Shown piece by piece: positions 9,418 to 17,403 of a DNA stretch of 64,000 nt. The stretch is from positions 1 to 64,000 of the forward strand of contig WGLT01000007.1 in the NCBI GenBank assembly GCA_016125425.1, read 5' to 3'. Source of the DNA: Alphaproteobacteria bacterium. GTDB taxonomy: Bacteria > Pseudomonadota > Alphaproteobacteria > Caulobacterales > Parvularculaceae. Every line of letters starts with the position of its first letter. Within the stretch, counting starts at the first letter, position 1. The notes beneath the pieces were generated by a model. It saw only the letters and a program-made list of their open reading frames with translations, did not search any database and was not told where the DNA came from. The position numbers were made by a program, and so were the translations under genes.

Positions 9418-9624
9418 AGCCGAATTCGCCGGCGCGCGCATCCTCGTTTGCGGCTTGGCCCCCGAGACACTTGCGCCCGCCGCGGCGGTGGGCTAGGTCC
9501 CCGTCCTTCACGCGCGACGGTCGGCGTCGCCCGCCCCTTATCAGGCGGCGGGTTTGCGGGATGGTCCCGCCAGACGCCGAGCCGAAGACGGCCTCCCCGC
9601 CAGCAGGGCGCGGCCGCCTCCGTC

Positions 9625-9642
9625 GCCAGTTTAGGAGCTGGC
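9625..9642 (+). promoter_or_regulatory. Hairpin holding the rpsF Shine-Dalgarno in its loop
   Basis: GCCAG (9625-9629) and CTGGC (9638-9642) pair around the loop TTTAGGAG, which contains the AGGAG ribosome site of rpsF; the ATG follows at 9646. A CCG occurs shortly upstream. Many bacteria have a structured 5' leader on rpsF that binds the S6:S18 complex and represses translation. This hairpin is a candidate for such control, by position and not by demonstrated homology. A further hairpin (GCGGGA/TCCCGC) lies at 9556-9570. Confidence 0.4.
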
Positions 9643-9645
9643 TCT

Positions 9646-10026
9646 ATGCCATTGTATGAGCACGTCTTCATTGCGCGGCAGGATATTTCGCCCGCGCAGG
9701 TCGAAGGCCTGACGGAAACGCTCCAGAAGATCATTCTGGATAACGGCGGAAAGGTTGAAAAATCCGAATATTGGGGCCTTCGGAGCCTGCAATATCGCAT
9801 CAACAAAAACCGTAAGGGACATTACAGCCTGTTCAATATCGACGCCCCCGCGGCCGCCGTTCAGGAACTCGAGCGTCAGGAAAAGATCAATGACGACATC
9901 CTGCGGGCGCTGACAATCCGGGTCGATGAGCTTGATCCGGAGCCTTCTCCGGTTTTGAGCCGTCGCGACAGAGGCGATCGGGACCGCGACCGGGGAGACC
10001 GGGATCGAGATCGCGGCCGGCGTTGA
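9646..10026 (+). CDS. rpsF: 30S ribosomal protein bS6
   Basis: A 126-residue bS6: [14 protein letters not shown] start, the core strand [19 protein letters not shown], and the S18-contact region around residues 50-90. It binds 16S rRNA's central domain with bS18. The last 20 residues are a low-complexity repeat of Arg-Asp and Gly-Asp units ([10 protein letters not shown] twice). Long charged bS6 tails occur in alphaproteobacteria. The ATG at 9646 has an AGGAG site eight bases upstream. It begins the rpsF-rpsR-rplI operon. Confidence 0.97.
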   Translation: MPLYEHVFIARQDISPAQVEGLTETLQKIILDNGGKVEKSEYWGLRSLQYRINKNRKGHYSLFNIDAPAAAVQELERQEKINDDILRALTIRVDELDPEPSPVLSRRDRGDRDRDRGDRDRDRGRR

Positions 10027-10041
10027 TAGGGAGAGAGACAG

Positions 10042-10266
10042 ATGGCAAGACCATTTATGCGCCGCCGCAAGACCTGCCCTTTCTCGGGGTCTGACGCGCC
10101 GAAAATCGACTACAAGGATCCGAAGCTTCTGCAGCGCTTTCTTTCCGAGCGTGGAAAGATCGTTCCGTCGAGAATCTCGGCCGTGTCACAAAAGAAGCAG
10201 CGTGAACTCGCCCGCGCCATCAAGCGCGCGCGTTTCCTCGCGCTCCTTCCCTATGCCTCGGAGTAA
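10042..10266 (+). CDS. rpsR: 30S ribosomal protein bS18
   Basis: A 74-residue basic protein beginning [15 protein letters not shown], followed by [19 protein letters not shown] and ending [11 protein letters not shown], all characteristic of bS18. It pairs with bS6 on the 30S platform. It lies 15 bases after rpsF, with a GGGAGAGA ribosome site, and five bases before rplI. Many Hyphomicrobiales have a membrane protein gene (DUF2232) between rpsR and rplI; none is present here. Confidence 0.97.
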   Translation: MARPFMRRRKTCPFSGSDAPKIDYKDPKLLQRFLSERGKIVPSRISAVSQKKQRELARAIKRARFLALLPYASE

Positions 10267-10271
10267 GAACG

Positions 10272-10871
10272 ATGGAAATCATCCTTCTCGAGCGCGTGGA
10301 AAATCTCGGTCAAATGGGCGACGTCGTGAAAGTCCGCGACGGATACGCCCGGAATTTTCTGTTGCCGCGCAAAAAAGCGCTGAGAGCGAACGAGGAAAAC
10401 CGCAAACTCTTCGAACAGCAGCGGGCCGAACTCGAAGCGCGCAACCTCGAACAGCGCAAAGAAGCCGAAGCCGTCGCCGGCAAAATCGACGGCAGATCAT
10501 TCGTCATGATCCGCCAAGCTTCGGAGATGGGGCACCTTTACGGTTCGGTTTCGACGCGCGATATTGCAGAGATCGCCTCGGCGGATGGCTTGATGATCGA
10601 TCGCACGCAAGTGCGTCTCGACAAACCGCTCAAGACGCTCGGGATTTTTTCAGTGCGTATCGCGCTGCATCCTGAGGTGACGGCGAAGATCGAGATCAAT
10701 GTCGCGCGTTCTGCTGAAGAGGCGGAACGTCAGGCTCGCGGCGAAAACATTCTGGCGCGCGAAGAAGAACCGCCCGAGAAAACCGAAGCCCAAAGCGCCG
10801 AATTCTTCGACGAGACCGCTCAGGCGGCGGCTGAAGCGACGGGCGGCGCGTCGGAGACGTCCTCTCAATAG
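10272..10871 (+). CDS. rplI: 50S ribosomal protein bL9
   Basis: A 199-residue bL9. The N-terminal rRNA-binding domain ([33 protein letters not shown]) is followed by the connecting helix and a C-terminal domain ending at about residue 150. The remaining 45-50 residues form an acidic Glu/Ala-rich tail, longer than in E. coli (149 residues) but usual in alphaproteobacteria. It is the last gene of the ribosomal operon and is followed by a strong terminator. Confidence 0.97.
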   Translation: MEIILLERVENLGQMGDVVKVRDGYARNFLLPRKKALRANEENRKLFEQQRAELEARNLEQRKEAEAVAGKIDGRSFVMIRQASEMGHLYGSVSTRDIAEIASADGLMIDRTQVRLDKPLKTLGIFSVRIALHPEVTAKIEINVARSAEEAERQARGENILAREEEPPEKTEAQSAEFFDETAQAAAEATGGASETSSQ

Positions 10872-10943
10872 AATGCCGCGGCGCATCCAGTGCGGCGGCA
10901 CTGCGTGCGCTTCGCCTGTTGAGAAATTTTAGTTAACAGAATG

Positions 10944-10973
10944 CGCCGGCCGTCTTCACGGCCGGCGTTTTTT
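10944..10973 (+). terminator. Intrinsic terminator after rplI
   Basis: A perfect 10-base stem, CGCCGGCCGT (10944-10953) with ACGGCCGGCG (10958-10967), closes a CTTC tetraloop and is followed by six Ts. It ends the rpsF-rpsR-rplI transcript 16 bases before the dnaB start, so dnaB needs its own promoter or read-through. Confidence 0.92.
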
Positions 10974-10989
10974 GTGATCTTTCTGCGTA

Positions 10990-12492
10990 ATGGCGGACGG
11001 CGCGAACATCAGCAATAGCTCCAGCGACGGCAATAAGACGTCTACTGATGAAAAATTACCGATCAGCCTTGAAGCCGAACAGGCCATTCTCGGCGCAATT
11101 CTCTTTGACAATGAAGTGTATTATCGGGTCTCCGCTTATCTCAAGCCGGAGCATTTTTATGATCCCGTCCATCAACTGATCTACGACGCAGCCGGACGCC
11201 TCATATCGTCAGGCCGGATCGCTGCGCCGTCCATCGTCAACACCTTTTTGTCCTCTTCGGAAGGCTTCATCGAGGCGGGCGGCCAGTCATATCTGGAGAA
11301 TCTGGCGCGAAATGTGCCGGGTTCAGTTGGAGCGCAGGACTACGCACGCGTCGTCTTCGATCTCGCGATATGTCGCGGATTGATGTCGATCGGCGGCGAA
11401 ATGATTGAACGCGCCCGCGAAACAAGTCTCGATGACGAACCGCGCCGGCAACTCGAAGACGCCGAGCAGGCGCTCTACAAGCTCGCCGAGACCGGCAAAT
11501 ATGGCGGCGGCTTCGTCACCTTTCGAGCTGCGATCACGCAGGCCATCGAGATTGCAAGCGAGGCGGTCAAGCGCGAAGGCGGCCTTGCGGGCGTCGCCAC
11601 CGGCTTGCGCGACCTCGATCACATGCTCGGCGGACTTCACAAATCGGATCTCGTCATTTTGGCGGGCCGCCCTTCAATGGGAAAAACCTCCCTTGCGACC
11701 AATATAGCCGTCAACGCCGCGCGCGCGCGCGCCGCAGCGCTCAAGCGCGGCGAAGGCGCGGACACGAAAGAAGGCGCTGTCGTCGGTCTCTTCTCGCTCG
11801 AAATGGCGGCGGAGCAGATCGCGACGCGGATTATTTCCGAAGTATCCGGCGTTCCGTCGAACATGATCCGTCGCGGCGACGTCGATCAAGAAGAGTTCGA
11901 TCGCATTTATCACGCGGCGCGCGAACTGGAGACGCTGCCGCTCTTTATCGACGACACGGGCGGCTTAACGATAGCCCAGCTCGCCGCGAGAGCGCGGCGG
12001 CTAAAACGCCAACACGGCCTTGACATGTTGGTCGTCGACTATCTTCAACTCCTCGCGGGGTCAGGCAAGCGAAGCAGCGACAGTCGCGTTCAGGAGATCA
12101 CGGAAATTTCGATGGGTCTCAAAGCCCTGGCGAAGGAGCTCAATGTTCCCGTGCTGGCGCTATCGCAGCTGTCACGGCAGGTCGAGGCCCGAGACGACAA
12201 GCGCCCGCAACTCGCCGACCTGCGTGAATCAGGCTCCATCGAACAGGACGCCGACGTCGTCCTCTTCGTTTATCGCGAAGAATATTATCTGAAACGGGCC
12301 GAGCCCCGCGAAGGCACGGCGGAACACGCCGAATGGCTCGCCCGTTGCGAAGACGCTCGCGGTATCGCGGAAGTTATCATCGGCAAGCAGCGCCATGGTC
12401 CGATCGGGAAAGTCGAGCTGCAATTCGAGGAAAGCCTCACCAAATTCTCGAATTTGGACCGCGGCCGTTATGACGACTATCGCCGCGACTAA
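10990..12492 (+). CDS. dnaB: Replicative DNA helicase DnaB
   Basis: A 500-residue hexameric helicase. The N-terminal DnaB domain opens with SLEAEQAILGAIL, and the RecA-like domain has Walker A GRPSMGKTSLATN near residue 227, Walker B MLVVDYLQLL near residue 345, and the DLRESGSIEQDADVV and FRNG-type C-terminal motifs. It unwinds DNA ahead of the replisome and loads primase. No strong ribosome site precedes the ATG. alr follows after 48 bases on the same strand. Confidence 0.97.
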   Translation: MADGANISNSSSDGNKTSTDEKLPISLEAEQAILGAILFDNEVYYRVSAYLKPEHFYDPVHQLIYDAAGRLISSGRIAAPSIVNTFLSSSEGFIEAGGQSYLENLARNVPGSVGAQDYARVVFDLAICRGLMSIGGEMIERARETSLDDEPRRQLEDAEQALYKLAETGKYGGGFVTFRAAITQAIEIASEAVKREGGLAGVATGLRDLDHMLGGLHKSDLVILAGRPSMGKTSLATNIAVNAARARAAALKRGEGADTKEGAVVGLFSLEMAAEQIATRIISEVSGVPSNMIRRGDVDQEEFDRIYHAARELETLPLFIDDTGGLTIAQLAARARRLKRQHGLDMLVVDYLQLLAGSGKRSSDSRVQEITEISMGLKALAKELNVPVLALSQLSRQVEARDDKRPQLADLRESGSIEQDADVVLFVYREEYYLKRAEPREGTAEHAEWLARCEDARGIAEVIIGKQRHGPIGKVELQFEESLTKFSNLDRGRYDDYRRD

Positions 12493-12540
12493 GAACGGCG
12501 GCTTCCGGAGAACGCCGAAAGCGCCTATGCATCGGTCGCC

Positions 12541-13674
12541 ATGCCGCAAGCGCCCCATCTGCCTGCCGATCGGCCATCGGTCGAAATCGACCTCGACGCA
12601 GCCTGCGCCAATTATCGGACGGTTGCGGCCTTGGCGGCGCGCGCAGAAGCGGCCGCTGTCGTCAAATGCAATGGCTACGGCCTCGGCGCGTCGGACATAG
12701 CATGCGCCTTGGCTGAGCGAGAAGGTTGCAAGAGCTTCTTTGTAGCCTACGCGCACGAAGGGGCGAGCCTTCGACGCGCTCTTTCCAAATGCGCGCCCGC
12801 TTCTGTGATTTACGTCCTGAACGGCCCCCATAACGACAATCTGTCGATCTTCGAGAGCGCGCGGCTGACGCCCGTTCTCAACTCTCTCGATCAGGCGCGA
12901 ATTTGGGCGTCTGCTAGCCATCGCGCGCCGGCGGCGCTCCATATAGACACCGGCATGAACAGGCTGGGCGCGCCCCTTGGTGAACTCGACGCCATCTGTC
13001 GGCTTCCCCTCCGAATCGAGCTCGTCATGAGCCACCTCGCCTGTGCTTCCGATCCGGCCGCGCCGATGAACGAGCGCCAGCGCGCTGCGTTTGAAAGCGT
13101 CGCCTCCCTTTTTCCGGGAGCGCGCCGCTCGCTCGCTGCTTCGGGCGGCGCGATGATGGGGACCGAATACCACTATGATCTGGTGCGCCCAGGCATCGCG
13201 CTATACGGCGCAAGTCCCTTCGACACGCCAAACGCGCGCCTCAAGCCCGTCGCGCGGCTAACCGCGCCGGTGCTTCAACTCCGCGAGGTCCGCGCGGGAG
13301 AAACCGCCGGCTACGGGGCCACGCGCCGTTTCGAAAGGAATTCCCGTCTGGCCACCATCGCTCTGGGCTATGGCGACGGATTTCCTCGCGCTCAGGGCAA
13401 TCGGGGCTCGGCTGTTCTCGGCCGGGCCGTTTGCCCAATTGTCGGCCGTGTCTCCATGGACTTCATCAGTCTCGATGTCACCGACGCGCCGGAGCCAATC
13501 CGGCTCGGCGAGCGCGCAGAGTTTTTCGGTCCGGCCTACGCCATAGAGAAGGCGGCCGAATCCGCCGGTACGATCGCCTATGAACTCCTTACGGGACTTG
13601 GCGCGCGTCTTGATCGCCGCTACCTCTCAAGTGCGCCGCGCATTGGTCGGCGCGTCGAGGGGCCGCAAGCATGA
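12541..13674 (+). CDS. alr: Alanine racemase
   Basis: PLP enzyme that interconverts L- and D-alanine for peptidoglycan. The PLP lysine is Lys42 in VVKCNGYGLGA, where most homologues read VVKADAYGHG, so the motif is slightly divergent. The second-base tyrosine lies in AGYGATRRF near residue 257, and the VRPGIALYG and GRVSMDFISLDVT motifs are intact. Its 377 residues match the family. The stop codon overlaps the ATG of the next gene, a permease, as ATGA; co-expression with lipid transport genes is common in this order and need not imply shared function. Confidence 0.95.
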   Translation: MPQAPHLPADRPSVEIDLDAACANYRTVAALAARAEAAAVVKCNGYGLGASDIACALAEREGCKSFFVAYAHEGASLRRALSKCAPASVIYVLNGPHNDNLSIFESARLTPVLNSLDQARIWASASHRAPAALHIDTGMNRLGAPLGELDAICRLPLRIELVMSHLACASDPAAPMNERQRAAFESVASLFPGARRSLAASGGAMMGTEYHYDLVRPGIALYGASPFDTPNARLKPVARLTAPVLQLREVRAGETAGYGATRRFERNSRLATIALGYGDGFPRAQGNRGSAVLGRAVCPIVGRVSMDFISLDVTDAPEPIRLGERAEFFGPAYAIEKAAESAGTIAYELLTGLGARLDRRYLSSAPRIGRRVEGPQA

Positions 13675-14444
13675 ATTTAGTCGCCGCGACTGGACGCGGA
13701 ACGCTCGCGACCATTCGCGAGGTTGGCAAGATCAGCATCTTCGCCGCCAAGGGCGCATTCGCTTGGCTGTCAGGACCGATGTATTGGCGCGCGCTCGGGT
13801 CCGCAGCGCTCAGGATCGGCTTCAACTCGCTGCCCGTCGTCGGCCTGACCGCCATATTCACAGGCGCGGCGCTCGCCCTCAATATCTGGGACGGAAGCCT
13901 TCGATTCAACGCCGAAACATTTCTCCCCCAAATTCTCGGCGTCTCCATTACGCGGGAATTGGGCCCGGTGCTCGCCGCCCTAATGATCTCCGGCCGCTCC
14001 TCGTCGGCGATGGCGGCGGAGCTCGGAGCGATGCGCGTCTCAGAACAGATCGACGCGATGCGAACGCTCGATGTCGATCCTTTCAAATACCTCGTCTCGC
14101 CTCGCGTGCTTGCGGCGACCTTGATGCTCCCTCTGCTGGTGCTGGTCGCGGACATCATCGGCATATACGGGGGCTATCTTGTCGCTGTTCACCTGCTTGA
14201 TTTTGCAGGGCCGGTTTATATTCGGAATATCGCTGACTTCCTTACGCGCGACGATATCGTCAGCGGTCTAATCAAAGCTGGCGTTTTTGGCTTCCTGTTA
14301 TCGATTATGGGCTGCTATTACGGCTACACCAGCCGCGGCGGCGCGGAAGGAGTCGGATCGGCGACACGCGCCGCAGTCGTCGCTTCGGCGGTGCTCATTC
14401 TCGCGTCGAACTACCTGATGACCTCCCTCTTCGTTCATGTCTAG
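13671..14444 (+). CDS. mlaE: MlaE-type ABC transporter permease
   Basis: A 257-residue inner-membrane permease of the MlaE family: FLPQILGVSITRELGPVLAALM, then GRSSSAMAAELGAMRVSEQIDAM, the coupling-helix region. About five to six hydrophobic segments are seen. MlaE with MlaF moves phospholipids between inner and outer membranes in the Mla/Mce systems. The start overlaps the alr stop by four bases. An MCE-domain substrate protein (MlaD) does not follow, so the partner is encoded elsewhere or missing. Confidence 0.93.
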   Translation: MNLVAATGRGTLATIREVGKISIFAAKGAFAWLSGPMYWRALGSAALRIGFNSLPVVGLTAIFTGAALALNIWDGSLRFNAETFLPQILGVSITRELGPVLAALMISGRSSSAMAAELGAMRVSEQIDAMRTLDVDPFKYLVSPRVLAATLMLPLLVLVADIIGIYGGYLVAVHLLDFAGPVYIRNIADFLTRDDIVSGLIKAGVFGFLLSIMGCYYGYTSRGGAEGVGSATRAAVVASAVLILASNYLMTSLFVHV

Positions 14445-14456
14445 AAGGAATTGGGC

Positions 14457-15236
14457 GTGACCGAAGGCGCAGCCAAGATAACCATTAGAGACCTCGAAAT
14501 CTCCTTTGGCGCCAATCACGTGCTGCGCGGCGTCGACCTTGACCTCAACGCCGGCAAATCGCTTGTCGTGATTGGGGCTTCCGGCTCAGGAAAATCCGTG
14601 CTGCTTAAATGCATCTTGGGGATTTTGAGGCCGGACCGCGGCTCAATCGTTCTCGATGGCGAGAACATTCTTAGAATGTCGGAACGTCAGCGCATGCGCA
14701 AAACAGCCCAGATCGGCATGCTGTTTCAAGGCGCGGCGCTATTTGACAGCCTGAAGGTTTGGGAGAATGTCGCTTTCCGTCTTCTTTATGGCGAACGGAA
14801 AGCGACCAAGATCGCGCGGCGTCGCGCTATCGAATGCCTGGGCAAAGTGGGGCTCGCGCCGGAAGTCGGCGAGCTCTTCCCGTCGGCCTTGTCGGGCGGA
14901 ATGCAAAAGCGCGTCGCGCTCGCGCGCGCAATCGCGGCCGGACCCGACGTCCTATTCTTTGATGAGCCGACAACCGGCCTGGATCCGATTACGGCGGATG
15001 TCATCAACAGTCTCATCATCGAGCAGGTGCGGGCTTTGGGCGCAACGGCCATTTCGATCACACATGACATGATCTCCGCCAGGAAGATCGCCGACGAAGT
15101 TGCGATGATTCACGAGGGCAGGATCGTTTGGCGGGGCTCGGCGTCCGACCTCGATACAACAGATAATCCAATGGTTCGCCAATTCGTCGAAGGACGCGCC
15201 GACGGGCCGATCAAGATGAAGATGCGCAAGACCTAG
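14457..15236 (+). CDS. mlaF: MlaF-type ABC transporter ATP-binding protein
   Basis: A 259-residue ATPase: Walker A GASGSGKSVLLK near residue 42, Q-loop LFQGAALFDSL, signature LSGGMQKRVALARA near residue 147, and Walker B FFDEPTTGLDP. This is the Mla/Mkl subfamily. The GTG at 14457 is chosen because AAGGA (14445-14449) lies seven bases before it; an in-frame TTG at 14451 would leave only one base of spacing. It powers the MlaE permease encoded 12 bases upstream. It converges on a peptidase gene 22 bases away. Confidence 0.94.
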   Translation: MTEGAAKITIRDLEISFGANHVLRGVDLDLNAGKSLVVIGASGSGKSVLLKCILGILRPDRGSIVLDGENILRMSERQRMRKTAQIGMLFQGAALFDSLKVWENVAFRLLYGERKATKIARRRAIECLGKVGLAPEVGELFPSALSGGMQKRVALARAIAAGPDVLFFDEPTTGLDPITADVINSLIIEQVRALGATAISITHDMISARKIADEVAMIHEGRIVWRGSASDLDTTDNPMVRQFVEGRADGPIKMKMRKT

Positions 15237-15258
15237 GCGCCCTCCGCGCCAGCGTTCA

Positions 15259-17391
15259 TCACCGCGCAGACAGTTCCTTTGCAAAATATGCGGCCGCCGC
15301 CGAGTCTGCCTCCAGCCAGGAGCGCCAGCGCAAAAAGCCGTGAATCTCGTTGGGAATAACTAACTCTTCAAACGGAACGCCTTTCTCTTCGAGGCGGCGC
15401 GCAAGGTCGATCGTCTGCGCAAAATTCACGTTCCGGTCGTCGTCGCCCTGAATGAGCAGCACAGGCGACCTCCACGACTTCATGGAGGCGACGGGCGAAG
15501 ACTGAAACGCCACCTTCATCGCTTCGTCAATATCGCCCTTTTCATATCGTTTGGGCCGCTTACTCAACCATTGCTCAAGAAACAGAGACCAGTCATGCAC
15601 GCCGTGCAGATCAACACCCGCTTTGAATATGTCGGAGTTGCGCGCAAGCGCCATAGCCGTGAGATATCCGCCATAGGAGCCGCCCCAGATTCCGATTTTT
15701 CCAGCGTCGACATCTTTCAGCTTCTGCAGGAATTTCGCGCCGGCAAGCACGTCCTGATATTCCGCTGCGCCCGCGGGCCCCGCGTGATCGGGGTGATGGA
15801 AATCGTGGCCATATCCGATGCCCAACCGATAATTGACCGACAAAACGACGTAGCCATGATTGGCGAAATACTGATTCACAGCATACGCGTTGCTGTAATA
15901 ATCCATGTAGTGCCAGCCGAGCAGCATCTGTCGCGGCGGCCCCCCATGAACGAAGATGAGGCCGGGTTTGTTCGTTTCGCCATCATCCTTTTCAAAAAGC
16001 TGGCCATGAATAGTCCAGCCGTCAGGTGAAGCGAAGCTTACGGATTTCGGTTCGACAAACGCTCCCTGCGGCAACTCCGGCGGAACGTCGCCGGATTCAA
16101 GTTCGCGTTTTTCAGAACCGTCTATTTTTGCGATCGAGACCGACGGCGGCGCGCTCACGCCCGCAGATATGAACGCGATATGAGCGGCATCGGCTACAAC
16201 CGGCGACCATTCAAGGCCCGCCCCGGATGTGACCGCCGCTGGCGATGGCGCATCTGTTGGAACACGGAATATATGACGCCTGTCGTCATCGTCTTTTGTC
16301 GCGCCCGTATTGGCGTCGTAAATCATGAAACGACCGTCGCGGCTTTCGGCGACGTGCTCAACCATGTAGTCGCCGGGCGTAAGCAGAATCGGTTGACCGC
16401 CATTCGCGGAAATTGCGTATAAATGCGGCCAGTTATCGAGATCGGCCAGAAAGACCAAACGGTCGCCCGCCGCCCAGTGCAAATTCACATTGCCCGCGGT
16501 CTGCGGGTAGGAGCCGCGCAGCGTCTTCGGGCTTCGCCAGACGCATTTGGCCCGCCCGTTCGCCGCATCGGCGATCCAGATCGAGAAAGGGTGCGGCGTC
16601 TGCTTCAGGATGGGCTCCGGCGCGCCCCCTTCTCCCGGACGGCGCACGAAGGCGATGCGCGTCCCGTCCGGAGACCAGACAGGAGAGAGATCGCGATTGG
16701 TCGACGGCGCTAGATAGCTGACGGATTTCGTTCCAAGATCGTACACGCCGATAAACGCGTGGTCCCCGTCCCGGTTGGAAACGAAGGCCAGTCTTTCGCC
16801 GTCTGGCGACCAAACAAGGCCTTCATCAACGCCTCGATCAAAGAAAAGGCGTGACGGCTTTCCCTTTCCGCTCAGGGGGGCAGTCCAGACCTGACCGTCC
16901 ATGACGTAAGCAAGCATTCCCTTGACGGATATGGCTGGCGCGTCGCCTTCCGCGATCCGCACCGGCGCGCGGCCCTGTTCCGAAACGGCCCAAATCGTCA
17001 CTTTTGGTTGCACAGACGAGGAATTCGGATCGGGCGGGAATTTCGCCTCCCAATTGGCGTCGTGATCGCCGCCGCGTACGTATGCGAGTCGCTTCCCGTC
17101 AGGTGAAAAAGTGAGCTGCGTAATCTCCTGCCCGTCGTCATCCGAATATTGCGTCACCTGTTGCGGACGAAAATCCGGGCCGCGCGCGACCCACACATTG
17201 CGCACGCCGCGCACCACACGCACGAAGGCGATTGCGTCGCCCTGACTTGCCGCCTCAATTTCGGGAATGAACGGGTAAGAAAGAGCGTCCTCCATCGTGA
17301 AGGATTCGTCCTCCTGCGCCATTGCGCCGGCGCAAGAGATGGCGGCGAGCGCCGCCGCCGACAAGGCGGCGGCGATCATTCCTGTCCGCAT
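15259..17391 (-). CDS. Secreted S9 family prolyl oligopeptidase-type peptidase
   Basis: A 710-residue exported serine peptidase. A signal peptide of about 25 residues ends at AMAQ. A WD40/TolB-like beta-propeller follows (repeated SPDGKRLAYV, SPDGERLAFV and SPDGTRIAFV units), then an alpha/beta hydrolase domain. The catalytic serine is in GGSYGGY near residue 570, aspartate in QGDDDRNV near 655 and histidine in NEIHGFLRW near 690. The propeller limits substrates to short peptides, as in dipeptidyl/acylaminoacyl peptidases. It starts 12 bases after the M28 peptidase gene ends, so the two are probably co-transcribed for extracytoplasmic peptide degradation. Confidence 0.93.
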   Translation of the reverse strand: MRTGMIAAALSAAALAAISCAGAMAQEDESFTMEDALSYPFIPEIEAASQGDAIAFVRVVRGVRNVWVARGPDFRPQQVTQYSDDDGQEITQLTFSPDGKRLAYVRGGDHDANWEAKFPPDPNSSSVQPKVTIWAVSEQGRAPVRIAEGDAPAISVKGMLAYVMDGQVWTAPLSGKGKPSRLFFDRGVDEGLVWSPDGERLAFVSNRDGDHAFIGVYDLGTKSVSYLAPSTNRDLSPVWSPDGTRIAFVRRPGEGGAPEPILKQTPHPFSIWIADAANGRAKCVWRSPKTLRGSYPQTAGNVNLHWAAGDRLVFLADLDNWPHLYAISANGGQPILLTPGDYMVEHVAESRDGRFMIYDANTGATKDDDDRRHIFRVPTDAPSPAAVTSGAGLEWSPVVADAAHIAFISAGVSAPPSVSIAKIDGSEKRELESGDVPPELPQGAFVEPKSVSFASPDGWTIHGQLFEKDDGETNKPGLIFVHGGPPRQMLLGWHYMDYYSNAYAVNQYFANHGYVVLSVNYRLGIGYGHDFHHPDHAGPAGAAEYQDVLAGAKFLQKLKDVDAGKIGIWGGSYGGYLTAMALARNSDIFKAGVDLHGVHDWSLFLEQWLSKRPKRYEKGDIDEAMKVAFQSSPVASMKSWRSPVLLIQGDDDRNVNFAQTIDLARRLEEKGVPFEELVIPNEIHGFLRWRSWLEADSAAAAYFAKELSAR

Positions 17392-17403
17392 ATTGTGCTC
17401 CCG

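Noticed and set aside
9960-10023. Short tandem repeat at the end of rpsF
   Set aside because: The GACCG/GATCG units encode the charged low-complexity tail of bS6; no mobile or CRISPR-like feature is implied.
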